From positions 1 through 28,845 of the forward strand of contig SFQZ01000030.1 in the NCBI GenBank assembly GCA_004562915.1: a stretch of 28,845 nucleotides of DNA, written 5' to 3'. This DNA comes from a bacterium (lineage in GTDB: Bacteria > Bacillota_A > Clostridia > Lachnospirales > Lachnospiraceae). The translations under genes and the position numbers were made by a program. This document shows, piece after piece, positions 16,819-24,752 of this stretch. The notes beneath the pieces are model-generated. The model saw only the letters and a program-made list of their open reading frames with translations. It was not told the origin of the DNA and ran no database searches. The stretch's first letter is position 1. Each line of letters starts with the position of its first letter.

Positions 16819-18147
16819 TCATCTCTCATTCAGAAAAGATTTTACTCGCCATATCATATATAATGGTACACTGTACGTTGCCGTATCTTCCACCATGTTA
16901 TTTCCTGCATTTTTCATAGAAAATTTAAAACCCAGGGAAGGTCCGTATTTTTTACAGAACTGTCGATAGCTCTTTGCTCTCGTATGGATATCCGCTTTTG
17001 CTTCCACAGGGATGATTCTGTCCTCATATTCAAACAAAAAATCCAATTCTGCCGTATTCCCGGATCTCCAGAAATATGGAACAATTCCCAGAGTTTTTAA
17101 TTCAGTTAACACAAAATTTTCCGTAAAAGCCCCTTTGAAATTCTTATATAAATCAGAATCCTCCATAATAGTTTTATGAGATACTCCTGATTTTCTGCGA
17201 AGCAATCCCACATCAGCCATGTATACTTTAAAAAATGACGCATCTGCACAAAACGCTAACGGCAGCTCCGGATTTGTCACTAACTCCAGCCGATATACAA
17301 GACCGGCATCCACAAGCCATTCTAACGCATCTTCCAGTTCACTGGAACGTTTTCCGGCTTTTACATGAGAAAAAACAAATTTATTATTATCTTTTGCCAG
17401 CTGTTTCGGAATAGAATCCCATATCCAGCCCAATTTAGGGATATCCGTCTTTGGTGCATGTTTTGCAAAATCACTGCTGTAATCAAGCAAAATATTATCC
17501 TGAAGCTTTTCAATCTGCTCAAAATTATGTGTATCGACCCATTTTGCCACAACTTCCGGCATTCCACCCACGATGTAATAATATTTCAATGCTTTTTCCA
17601 AAGCCTTTGTATATAATTCAGGGATTTCTCTATCCAGATCATATTTTTGAACTCCTTTATAAATTCCCTCACCTCCATCTGCTCTCAAAAACTCCGAAAA
17701 AGACATGGGATACATAAAAAGCCGATCCACCTTTCCAACAGGAAATGATATGTTATCTCTTTTTATCGACACTCCAAGCAGCGAACCCGCACAAATAACA
17801 TGAAGTTCTCTCTTATTTTCGCAAAAATATTTCAATGATGTAACTGCAGCCGGACAAGACTGTATTTCATCAAAAATCACTAATGTTTTTCCCGGTATAA
17901 TTTCTTTTCCCCGAATTATATTGCCAAGTTCATCAATAATCCGTTCAATGTCAAAGTCATATTCAAATACAGATGCCAGACCTTTATTTCCCTCAAAATT
18001 AAAATAAGCTGTATCTTCAAAATACTGCTCACCAAATTCTTTACATACATACGTTTTTCCACATTGTCTCACTCCAGTAAGCAGCAAAGGTTTACGCTCT
18101 GCAGAATTCTTCCATTCTACTAACTGCTTCATAATATCTCTTTCCAC
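16819..18147 (-). CDS. AAA-type ATPase with DUF4143 (PD-(D/E)XK-like) C-terminus
   Basis: A 442-residue member of the ATP-binding DUF4143 proteins, common in gut Clostridia and of unsettled function. Translation starts at GTG 18147, seven bases after AGGAGG; an overlapping ATG is out of frame. The Walker A motif 'GVRQCGKT' is at 25-32 and Walker B 'TLVIFDEIQ' at 88-96, followed by 'CAGSLLGVSI' and 'VGKVDRLFMYPMSFSEFL', all usual for the family. The C-terminal domain has 'TENFVLTELKTL', 'YFWRSGNTAELDFLF' and 'PVEAK' with Lys384, which fits a nuclease fold of the D-ExK type. Related proteins have been discussed as toxin-like or defence ATPases, but that is not shown here. The gene stands alone, flanked on both sides by related palindromes, suggesting acquisition as a single-gene cassette. 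Confidence 0.9.
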   Translation of the reverse strand: MERDIMKQLVEWKNSAERKPLLLTGVRQCGKTYVCKEFGEQYFEDTAYFNFEGNKGLASVFEYDFDIERIIDELGNIIRGKEIIPGKTLVIFDEIQSCPAAVTSLKYFCENKRELHVICAGSLLGVSIKRDNISFPVGKVDRLFMYPMSFSEFLRADGGEGIYKGVQKYDLDREIPELYTKALEKALKYYYIVGGMPEVVAKWVDTHNFEQIEKLQDNILLDYSSDFAKHAPKTDIPKLGWIWDSIPKQLAKDNNKFVFSHVKAGKRSSELEDALEWLVDAGLVYRLELVTNPELPLAFCADASFFKVYMADVGLLRRKSGVSHKTIMEDSDLYKNFKGAFTENFVLTELKTLGIVPYFWRSGNTAELDFLFEYEDRIIPVEAKADIHTRAKSYRQFCKKYGPSLGFKFSMKNAGNNMVEDTATYSVPLYMIWRVKSFLNER

Positions 18148-18303
18148 ATCGCATCCTCCTTTTATGAAAACCTATACACGATTTAAAAAAAGGTGATAAT
18201 CCTCTTCCATCCGGTATATTATATACATATATTATCACATTATTCATAGGAATCCATTCGTAAATATGCAGTTATTTATATGAACTTTTACATTTTTTTG
18301 TAA

Positions 18304-18319
18304 TTATTCATATGAATAA
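18304..18319. promoter_or_regulatory. 16-bp perfect palindrome in AT-rich spacer
   Basis: TTATTCATATGAATAA is a perfect 16-bp palindrome in the 198-base spacer between the exonuclease gene and the DUF4143 gene. A related half-site, ATTATTCAT, occurs at 18240-18248. It could be an operator acting on the DUF4143 gene, or part of a repeat boundary. In such AT-rich DNA a chance origin is possible. Confidence 0.35.
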
Positions 18320-18321
18320 CC

Positions 18322-18347
18322 GGGAAGCGGACAGGGATCTGTCCGCT
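18322..18347. repeat. Short form of the GGGAAGCGGACAGGG palindrome
   Basis: AGCGGACAG (18326-18334) and CTGTCCGCT (18339-18347) pair around GGAT. The left arm with its flank matches the left arm of the larger hairpin at 16760-16774. The right arm overlaps the stop codon of the exonuclease gene (18346-18348), so the element may have replaced the original gene end, and it probably serves as its terminator hairpin. Confidence 0.6.
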
Positions 18348-19302
18348 ATTTCTTTTCCTGTCTTCTTTTTTCCCTGCGTTTTCGCTTGATTTCTTCTTTC
18401 TTTTCCCGGATCATCTGCGCTTCCGCTTCGTCTGTAATTTTCATAGTCTTGACTACAAATATATTACCGCTTTCCGCTTTTTTCATGCGGATCTTACCTT
18501 TCATCCATCCGTGGCGGGGGCAATACGCAAGGCAGTAATAATTCTTCTGTCCGTTGGCAAACCAGCGTATTTTCTTCCGTACATTTTTCCCACACAGAAA
18601 GCATCGACTGCCGGTAATTTCCTTATCCATCAGTGCATCTTCTTTTGATGGAAACTCCCGTGATATATATTTCTCATAACCGGGATATATTACATGAATC
18701 TCTTCTTCCTTTTTTTGTGGATTCTGATAACAGTCAATCGAATAAAAAACATCGGCAACATCATTGTGAAGCATTGAAAATACCTGAGCCGTATACCATG
18801 CATCCGCCAGTGCCCTGTGAAAATCTTTTCTCTTTTCGATCTGAAGGAAATCCACCGCATATTCCAGTGATTTTCTGCTTTCTCCATCCTCATAATCAAG
18901 GCTGAACAGCTTCTGTGCATCAAGGAATGGAATCGGTCCTTTCAAAAGCTGAAGGACGCCATAATATTTCATATTTCTCTGAAGCTCCAGAAGATCAGAA
19001 TTTCCCCAGGTACAGAAACGATAATCCTCTCCGCACCACCTTAAAAATTCACGGATAGCCTTATAAAATGCCTGTCCCTGTTCCAGTTCTTTCATGTCCA
19101 GCTGAATGATTTCTTTCGTACGAAAATGCAGCTTTTTATATACCTGCGGGTGGATCAGTACCTGATACTGGTCAATGATCTGTTTTTCATTATTCAGTTT
19201 AACTGCCCCGATTTCAATGATTTCAAAAGGGATTCTTTCGTTTTCCTGACCCTTTCCATAAGGGCATTGATTCCATTCCAGATCAAAGACAATGTAATTC
19301 AT
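18346..19302 (-). CDS. DEDDh-family 3'-5' exonuclease with cysteine-rich tail
   Basis: A 318-residue cytoplasmic exonuclease of the DnaQ/KapD type. The start is ATG 19302 (MNYIVFDLEWNQCPYGKG) after GGGAAGGA; longer starts add residues not seen in the fold. Exo I is 'VFDLEWNQ' with Asp7 and Glu9. Exo II lies around 'FCTWGNSDLLELQRNM'. Exo III is 'HRALADAWYTAQVF', with the His and the Asp five residues later. These acidic residues bind the two metals. After residue 230 there is an unusual extension with 'CFLCGKNVRKKIRWF' and 'YYCLAYCPRHGW', which could form a zinc ribbon, then a highly basic tail rich in K, R and E. The tail suggests nucleic-acid binding. The natural substrate (RNA or DNA) is not evident. 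Confidence 0.88.
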   Translation of the reverse strand: MNYIVFDLEWNQCPYGKGQENERIPFEIIEIGAVKLNNEKQIIDQYQVLIHPQVYKKLHFRTKEIIQLDMKELEQGQAFYKAIREFLRWCGEDYRFCTWGNSDLLELQRNMKYYGVLQLLKGPIPFLDAQKLFSLDYEDGESRKSLEYAVDFLQIEKRKDFHRALADAWYTAQVFSMLHNDVADVFYSIDCYQNPQKKEEEIHVIYPGYEKYISREFPSKEDALMDKEITGSRCFLCGKNVRKKIRWFANGQKNYYCLAYCPRHGWMKGKIRMKKAESGNIFVVKTMKITDEAEAQMIREKKEEIKRKRREKRRQEKK

Positions 19303-19380
19303 GATCGTTGATTCCTTCCCAATTAACTTCCATAGCCACAACTAGCTTATCATATGTATCAGGCATTTTCAACTTTATTC

Positions 19381-19414
19381 GTAGCAGTTCAGGACTGCAC
19401 TCCTGAGCTGTTAC
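19381..19414 (-). terminator. Hairpin after the alpha-xylosidase gene
   Basis: Bases 19381-19394 and 19401-19414 form a 14-bp stem with two wobble or mismatched positions, starting three bases after the xylosidase stop. No T-run follows on the minus strand, so it may be a weak terminator or an RNA-stabilising end. Confidence 0.45.
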
Positions 19415-19416
19415 CT

Positions 19417-21681
19417 TCATTCATACACTTCCACTGTCATTTCTGTATCTGCCTTCTCACACCACACTCTTACTGTTCCATTTTCTTTTTTAGCATATAC
19501 GGTATTAACCGTATTTCCATGGATATCCGGTATTTTGGCACAGATGGTCATATTCTCGGCCGGATGATAAACCCGGACAACCGGTTGATTATTATAATCG
19601 TAATCCGGCCTGGTCTCGCAGCTTCCCATAACCAGAATGGTATTTTCACGTACATAGAAAGGCAATGAAAAATAATCATACTCTCCACTGTACCATTTTC
19701 CGCCCTCTCTGGTCTCACCGGTAAAGAAATCCGTCCATTTTCCGGAAGGAAGATAATACTCCGCTTTGTGATCTTCCCTGAACACCGGTGCCACAAGAAG
19801 AGCTTCACCCAGCATATACTGCTGATCCAGATATTTTACTGCAGGATCCTTTGGATATTCGAAAACCATCGGCCGCATCACAGGTGTTCCTTCCTGACTT
19901 GCCTCCACGGCTTTCTGATAAATATACGGCATCAGGCGGCACTTTAGATTAGTAAAAAATTTTGTCACCCGACATGCTTCTTCATCAAACAACCACGGTA
20001 CACGATAACTTTGTGAACCATGCAAACGGCTGTGTGTGGATAAAAGCCCAAAGGCAGTCCATCGCTTATAAAGATCCGGTGTTGCTGTATTTTCAAATCC
20101 GGAAATATCATGACTCCAGAACGCAAATCCGCTCATGGCAAAAGATAATCCGCCTCGCAGAGTTTCTGCCATGGAAGGATAATTTGCCGAGCAGTCACCG
20201 CCCCAGTGCACCGGAAACTTTTGACTTCCGGCTGCTGCACTTCTGGCAAACAGTACCGCTTCATTTTCTCCCCGGTATTCTCTGAGAAGTTCGAATACCG
20301 CTTTATTGTAGAGATATGTATAATAATTATGCATAGCCCTGGGATTGCTGCCATCGTGATAAACTACATCAATTGGAATTCTTTCACCAAAATCTGTCTT
20401 GAAGCAGTCTACCCCACAATCAAGAACGGTTCGCAGTTTGTCTGTATACCAGCGCACCGCATCCGGATTTGTAAAATCCACAAGTCCCATTCCCGCCTGC
20501 CAGTTATCTGTCTGCCAGACACCTTTTCCGTCAGCCCTCATCAAAAGATAGCCATTTTCCACACCTTCCCGGAAAAAGGAAGTTCCCTGTGCAATATAAG
20601 GGTTGATCCATACACAGATTTTCAGTCCTTTGTCATGATACTTTTTCAGTGTTGCACGAATATCCGGGAAATATCTTTTATCCCAGGTAAAATCACACCA
20701 GTGAAATTCCTGCATCCAGAAACAGTCAAAATGAAATACACGAAGCGGAATATCCCGTTCTTCCATTCCCTCAATAAAGGAAGTCGTAGTTTCTTCATCA
20801 TAATTGGTAGTAAATGAAGTAGACAGCCACAGTCCAAAAGACCATGCAGGAGGCAGTGCCGGTCTTCCGGTCAGTCGTGTATAAGCATTCATGATGTCTT
20901 TCGGCTGGGGACCATAGAAGAAATAATACTTGATCCGTTCTCCCGGAACAGAAAATCCTACATATTCCACTTTTTCACTGGCTACTTCAAAAGAGACACG
21001 ATCCGTGCTGTCCACCAGCACACCGTATCCACAGTTCGTCATGTAAAACGGAACATTTTTGTAAGAAATCTGTGAAGACGTTCCCCCATCTTCATTCCAC
21101 ATATCCACAACCTGTCCATTTTTTGCAAATGCGGTAAATCTTTCACCCAGACCGTATACACATTCTCCTACCTGAAGGGACAGTTCACTTACCATATAGG
21201 GCTCCATTTCCTCATGCAGATAATTTGCTTCCGGAAACATGGTGCTTTCTTTTCTGCCCCATCTCATATATCCCAAGTTACGAAATCCACTGCCGGTCAG
21301 TACCTTTCCGTCTGCCTCCATAGTATAAGAAAAATCTTTTCTCCTTACCCGTACCTGAACCTTCCCTGTATCCAGCAGGGCTTCCTCCTCCGTAATCTCA
21401 ACGTTTACATTTTCATATATTTCTTCCTGCTTCTCAAAAGATGGAACATTCTCATCATATGCTTCATAATGCCATGCTTCCACAGATACCGTATCCTCCG
21501 CATGAGCCACGAACTCAATGGTAATAGTAGGAAGATTCAGTGTCTCCCCTCTGTTCGCAATTTTCTTCGTAGTCGCCAGTACACGCATACCACCCGGAAT
21601 CTTTTCAATTTCATAAGCCTGCGTGGCATAAACAGGATGTGCTTTTTCACTGGGAAGCCAGTAACCTTCCGTAAATTTCAT
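19417..21681 (-). CDS. yicI: GH31 alpha-xylosidase (YicI-like)
   Basis: This 754-residue glycoside hydrolase family 31 enzyme (EC 3.2.1.177) removes alpha-xylosyl residues from the non-reducing end of xyloglucan oligosaccharides or isoprimeverose. ATG 21681 follows AAGGAGG. The N-terminal beta-sandwich ends near residue 270. The barrel starts with 'PPAWSFGLWLSTSFTTNYDE'. The nucleophile is Asp430 in 'CFKTDFGERIP', identical in wording to the E. coli YicI motif, and the acid/base is Asp496 in 'HWGGDCSANYPSMAETL'. The 66-residue spacing equals that of YicI (416 and 482, from memory). There is no signal peptide, so it acts inside the cell. It follows a 65-codon gene by 34 bases and may be cotranscribed with it. 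Alpha-glucosidase activity is the main alternative, but the KTDFGE context favours xylosidase. Confidence 0.92.
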   Translation of the reverse strand: MKFTEGYWLPSEKAHPVYATQAYEIEKIPGGMRVLATTKKIANRGETLNLPTITIEFVAHAEDTVSVEAWHYEAYDENVPSFEKQEEIYENVNVEITEEEALLDTGKVQVRVRRKDFSYTMEADGKVLTGSGFRNLGYMRWGRKESTMFPEANYLHEEMEPYMVSELSLQVGECVYGLGERFTAFAKNGQVVDMWNEDGGTSSQISYKNVPFYMTNCGYGVLVDSTDRVSFEVASEKVEYVGFSVPGERIKYYFFYGPQPKDIMNAYTRLTGRPALPPAWSFGLWLSTSFTTNYDEETTTSFIEGMEERDIPLRVFHFDCFWMQEFHWCDFTWDKRYFPDIRATLKKYHDKGLKICVWINPYIAQGTSFFREGVENGYLLMRADGKGVWQTDNWQAGMGLVDFTNPDAVRWYTDKLRTVLDCGVDCFKTDFGERIPIDVVYHDGSNPRAMHNYYTYLYNKAVFELLREYRGENEAVLFARSAAAGSQKFPVHWGGDCSANYPSMAETLRGGLSFAMSGFAFWSHDISGFENTATPDLYKRWTAFGLLSTHSRLHGSQSYRVPWLFDEEACRVTKFFTNLKCRLMPYIYQKAVEASQEGTPVMRPMVFEYPKDPAVKYLDQQYMLGEALLVAPVFREDHKAEYYLPSGKWTDFFTGETREGGKWYSGEYDYFSLPFYVRENTILVMGSCETRPDYDYNNQPVVRVYHPAENMTICAKIPDIHGNTVNTVYAKKENGTVRVWCEKADTEMTVEVYE

Positions 21682-21715
21682 TGTCCGTAGTCCTCCTTCA
21701 TCTAGTCATTTTTTG

Positions 21716-21913
21716 CTAATTTTGTAAACAAATCCTTGCCTCTGTGACTGTATTTTCCACCAGATAGTCACAGAGTTTATTTTTTCCTTTCAGCCAGTAG
21801 ACCAACTCCGGTTCTGTAGTGGAAAATTCTGAAACCACACCCATACACGGAAGCTGTACCAGCGGCACCTGGCAATTGAAAACAACTCTGGCTGCGGCAA
21901 TATCCTGAGCCAT
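21716..21913 (-). CDS. Small hypothetical protein, 65 residues
   Basis: The frame begins at ATG 21913 behind GGGAGGTGAGACAGG, a good ribosome binding site, and reads MAQDIAAARVVFNCQVPLVQ onward to stop 21716. It contains three cysteines, is mildly hydrophobic in the first 25 residues, and ends 'NTVTEARICLQN'. There is no recognisable domain or transmembrane helix. It starts 38 bases after the DUF1703 stop and ends 34 bases before the alpha-xylosidase start, so it could be read in one transcript with either. A 10-bp inverted repeat lies inside its 3' part. I do not recognise the family. The start signal makes it a probable real gene. Confidence 0.5.
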   Translation of the reverse strand: MAQDIAAARVVFNCQVPLVQLPCMGVVSEFSTTEPELVYWLKGKNKLCDYLVENTVTEARICLQN

Positions 21914-21951
21914 CCTGTCTCACCTCCCATAGTAAAATTTCCAGTCTATAT

Positions 21952-23646
21952 CTATCCTATCAATACATTGTTTCCCTCAAATGCAAATCCATATTTACGA
22001 ATCCGATCTTTTGAGATTCCTTTTTCCATAAGACCTGCAGCATACTGCTTATTGTCAATCTGGCGCAAGGCCTCTTCTACAGTATCCTCCAGGCTGTTTT
22101 CTCTTCTTTTATTAAACACTTTAAACTCCAGGATAATTGCATCATCTTTCTGTGGATTTTTCGGCTCAAACATCACATCATATCTTCCGAATCCACTCTC
22201 CCTGTTGGACGTGATCACATATCTGTCCTGCAAATCCACCAGCAATCCCAGCACAAACCCATGATAAAAACGTTCCGGCTCCTCTCCTGAGGGATTCTTT
22301 CCCGTATCAAAATAACTGAAGGAATTCAATGCCACACGATTCATATACGCATTCATGGCATCCAGATCATCCAACAGCATGGCTTTGATGAAATCATTGT
22401 AATCTGCCTTCACTCCTGCAAACCAACTGCGGACCATGCCTTCAAACATACGTGTTACTTCATAATTGGTAAGTGTCAGTTCATACATCTGCTCTTTTCC
22501 CGGTTCCAACAGATCCAGCCTGTCATGAGAAAGAACTTTCAGATATCCACTGGCAAGAATCAAACTCCAGACTGCCTCTTCATTTCCATCCAACTGATTA
22601 TATACAATCTGCTCATCAATCGGTGTATGGATAACCTCTCCTTTTAAAAGCCTCTCAAACTTTTCCTTAATTCGGCGATCGCCCTCCCGGATCAGTTTTC
22701 CCAGCAGACTGTTAGAGCTGGTATTTGCCCAGTAAGTGGTGATTTTTCCAGTATCTAGAAAATTTAAAATAGACCATGGATTGTAAATATCTTTGTGATA
22801 TCCAAAAATAAATCCGTCATACCACTGTTTTACTTTATTTTTTTCTTTTCCCAGTCCATAATCCACTAATGCCGCAAATACTTCCTGCTCCGTAAATCCA
22901 AAAGCTGTAGCATATTCATCAGATGTAGTAGTTACTACTTTAAGATTATTCAAATCCGAAAAGATAGATTCTTTACTCACTCTCGTAATCCCGGTCATAA
23001 GTCCTCGTTCCAGCCATGGATTGGTCTTAAATGTGGCATTGAACATACTTCTGGTGAAGGCTACAAGTTCATCCCAGAATCCGTCCACATACGCTTCCTG
23101 CATAGGAGTATCATATTCATCCAAAAGAATAATAACCTTTTTCCCATAGTATCGGTGCAGATAATCTGACAACTGATACAAGGCAAGTGTTGCATCCACA
23201 TCACGCATATTTACAGATATCCTGTCAAAATATTCTCTGTCTTTATCCGTCAGCACATCACTGTCTCTCAAAAAAGAATACTTCACATACAGATTCGTAA
23301 TAAGCTGGCATATTTTATCTCTGGTATTGGTATAATTCCGTTCTTTTACATTGGCAAAAGACAAACTGATAACGGGATAGGTTCCCTGTAATTTCCGATA
23401 TTTTTCATCTTTCCATATGGACAATTCCTCAAACAGATCACCTCGTCCCGCATAATCCACAGAAAAAAACTGCTCTGTCATGCTGATATTCAGTGTCTTT
23501 CCGAAACGGCGAGGACGGTTGATCAAGGTCACACTGTCCCCACTCTCCCACCATTCTTTAATAAAAGAAGTCTTATCGATATAAAAGTACTTATTCTCAA
23601 TCAAAACACTGTAATCCTGTATTCCAATTGCTACTTTTCCTTCCAT
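21952..23646 (-). CDS. AAA-ATPase-like protein with DUF1703 nuclease-fold C-terminus
   Basis: A 564-residue protein of the AAA-ATPase-like/DUF1703 family, which is abundant and often multicopy in gut anaerobes; its cellular role is not established. The start is ATG 23646 (MEGKVAIGIQDYSVLIENKY) after GGGAGG; an upstream extension of 35 residues has no such signal. Family landmarks are 'FYIDKTSFIKEWW' (21-33), the modified P-loop 'NRPRRFGKTLNISM' (43-56) and Walker B 'VIILLDEYDTPM' (171-182). The C-terminal domain has 'FYHGFVLGLLVDL', 'SGFGRYDVMFEP' and 'AIILEFKVF' with Glu507 and Lys509, a PD-(D/E)XK-type core, then 'ALRQIDNKQYAAGL' and 'KYGFAFEGNNV'. It has its own promoter. Some relatives have been proposed to be mobile or toxin-like; nothing here proves that. 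Confidence 0.9.
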   Translation of the reverse strand: MEGKVAIGIQDYSVLIENKYFYIDKTSFIKEWWESGDSVTLINRPRRFGKTLNISMTEQFFSVDYAGRGDLFEELSIWKDEKYRKLQGTYPVISLSFANVKERNYTNTRDKICQLITNLYVKYSFLRDSDVLTDKDREYFDRISVNMRDVDATLALYQLSDYLHRYYGKKVIILLDEYDTPMQEAYVDGFWDELVAFTRSMFNATFKTNPWLERGLMTGITRVSKESIFSDLNNLKVVTTTSDEYATAFGFTEQEVFAALVDYGLGKEKNKVKQWYDGFIFGYHKDIYNPWSILNFLDTGKITTYWANTSSNSLLGKLIREGDRRIKEKFERLLKGEVIHTPIDEQIVYNQLDGNEEAVWSLILASGYLKVLSHDRLDLLEPGKEQMYELTLTNYEVTRMFEGMVRSWFAGVKADYNDFIKAMLLDDLDAMNAYMNRVALNSFSYFDTGKNPSGEEPERFYHGFVLGLLVDLQDRYVITSNRESGFGRYDVMFEPKNPQKDDAIILEFKVFNKRRENSLEDTVEEALRQIDNKQYAAGLMEKGISKDRIRKYGFAFEGNNVLIG

Positions 23647-23682
23647 AATAACGACCTCCCTGCCACATATTTCTCTGTTCTC

Positions 23683-23711
23683 AGTATAACGGATTAGACG
23701 GAAAAATACAA
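23683..23711 (-). promoter_or_regulatory. Putative promoter of the DUF1703 gene
   Basis: On the minus strand TTGTAT (23711-23706) and TATACT (23688-23683) are separated by 17 bases, 37 bases ahead of the start codon. It is strikingly similar to the esterase promoter at 15133-15161. Confidence 0.6.
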
Positions 23712-23912
23712 TGTGGCTATGTTTTTTCAGTAACATAAACAGTAACTCCACCCGAGAATGAAAAGTTTTTTAACTTTGGTATAGTTTTTGGCGGATTTTT
23801 GAGCTGAAACAACATTTTTCATCGAGAGGTACAGTAAAGTATAGACCTATCTGCCCCAAACCGCTGATTTATACCAAAATGTCGAAAAGACTTCCATTCC
23901 CATCACTTTTCT

Positions 23913-24005
23913 CTACATCAACAAATATACAACTGTCCCCACGATTCCCGAGCCGAAGATTATCACAATCGCATAAATCAGAGAAATGTTCAGATATTTT
24001 TTCAT
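23913..24005 (-). CDS. 30-residue single-helix membrane peptide
   Basis: A short frame begins at ATG 24005, two bases after the stop of the seven-helix membrane gene, with AAGGAAA as the ribosome site, so it is set up for coupled translation. It reads MKKYLNISLIYAIVIIFGSG then 'IVGTVVYLLM' and stops at 23913. Two lysines followed by about 24 hydrophobic residues indicate one transmembrane helix with the N-terminus inside. The first 13 residues resemble, from memory, the start of DUF2871 membrane proteins, so it could be a truncated relative. It might instead be a genuine micro-protein partner of the upstream gene. The 160 bases beyond it (23752-23912) show no other frame. Confidence 0.5.
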   Translation of the reverse strand: MKKYLNISLIYAIVIIFGSGIVGTVVYLLM

Positions 24006-24007
24006 TT

Positions 24008-24670
24008 TCACTTATTTCCTTTCATCGCATTATAACCAATCAGTACTACCCAGACATAGGCACAGGTCTTCGGTATCATCAGCATTCCCACCGGCGGTAT
24101 TGTATCCGCAAACAACACTACCGGTATATAGCATGCAAAGCTGATCACAACAGCCAGCCACAAGAAACAAAACGGCTGATCCTGTGTATCCTTTGCACTT
24201 TTGTAAAACAAAACCACAACCAACACTCCCAGGATTGTAAATGGAATATTTCGATATATTCCCCAGGAAAGCGGTGGATTGCTTCCGGTCCATGCATTCT
24301 GCGGCATGAGACATAAGACAATACGACAAACAGCCAGTACCCACACAGCTGCTGTCACATTCTTCTTCCCATCAACCTGATAACGGAAACGCCATACATA
24401 GTACAGCAACACATAAAACAATGTCATTGTGACAGATGTGATCAATTTACCGATACCAAGAGCCGCTGTATAATTTTCCAGTCCGGTGGTACAAAGAGCA
24501 ATTGCTCTCGGTACAAGGTGAAAGGCATCCCCACATCCCAGTGTCACCGCCATCACACCAAACAAAAAGTACTGTTTCTTTCCTTTACTGCTGCGTATCA
24601 TAAGGATTCCCAGTGTGATCACTGTGACCAGATACACAACGTCAAATAATGTTTCAAAAATTGCCTGCAT
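24008..24670 (-). CDS. Polytopic membrane protein of unknown function
   Basis: A 220-residue integral membrane protein with ATG 24670 behind AGGAGGAAAAAC. Hydrophobicity suggests seven helices: about 7-23, 32-48, 70-90, 103-120, 135-155, 165-190 and 192-212. A conserved-looking segment is 'GCGDAFHLVPRAIAL' near residues 45-59, with polar and charged residues inside the membrane region that could bind a ligand or ion. It also has 'YYVWRFRYQVDGKK' at an inner loop. No transporter or enzyme signature was recognised. It is downstream of a TetR-family gene on the same strand, with a perfect palindrome in the 82-base gap, so it is probably the regulated target. A small membrane peptide follows directly. 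Confidence 0.8.
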   Translation of the reverse strand: MQAIFETLFDVVYLVTVITLGILMIRSSKGKKQYFLFGVMAVTLGCGDAFHLVPRAIALCTTGLENYTAALGIGKLITSVTMTLFYVLLYYVWRFRYQVDGKKNVTAAVWVLAVCRIVLCLMPQNAWTGSNPPLSWGIYRNIPFTILGVLVVVLFYKSAKDTQDQPFCFLWLAVVISFACYIPVVLFADTIPPVGMLMIPKTCAYVWVVLIGYNAMKGNK

Positions 24671-24688
24671 AAGTTTTTCCTCCTATTC

Positions 24689-24701
24689 TGAACAATGTTC
24701 A
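24689..24701. promoter_or_regulatory. Candidate TetR-type operator
   Basis: TGAACAATGTTCA is a perfect 13-bp palindrome with a central A, 19 bases upstream of the membrane-protein start and just below a TATAAT (24712-24707, minus strand). The position between -10 box and ribosome site would let a bound repressor block transcription. The neighbouring TetR-family protein is the obvious candidate. Confidence 0.5.
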
Positions 24702-24719
24702 TTTTGATTATAAAAGAAA

Positions 24720-24737
24720 TCCCGCCTGATCACGGGA
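24720..24737 (-). terminator. Weak hairpin between tetR and the membrane gene
   Basis: TCCCG and CGGGA pair around TGATCAGG on the minus strand, followed by TTTCTTTT. The stem is only five base pairs. It would separate the TetR transcript from the operator-controlled downstream genes. Confidence 0.35.
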
Positions 24738-24752
24738 AATCCTATTCATAGA

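Noticed and set aside
24030..24344. 104-codon minus-strand frame within the seven-helix membrane gene
   Set aside because: Overlaps a gene with a clear ribosome site and hydrophobic pattern; no independent support.
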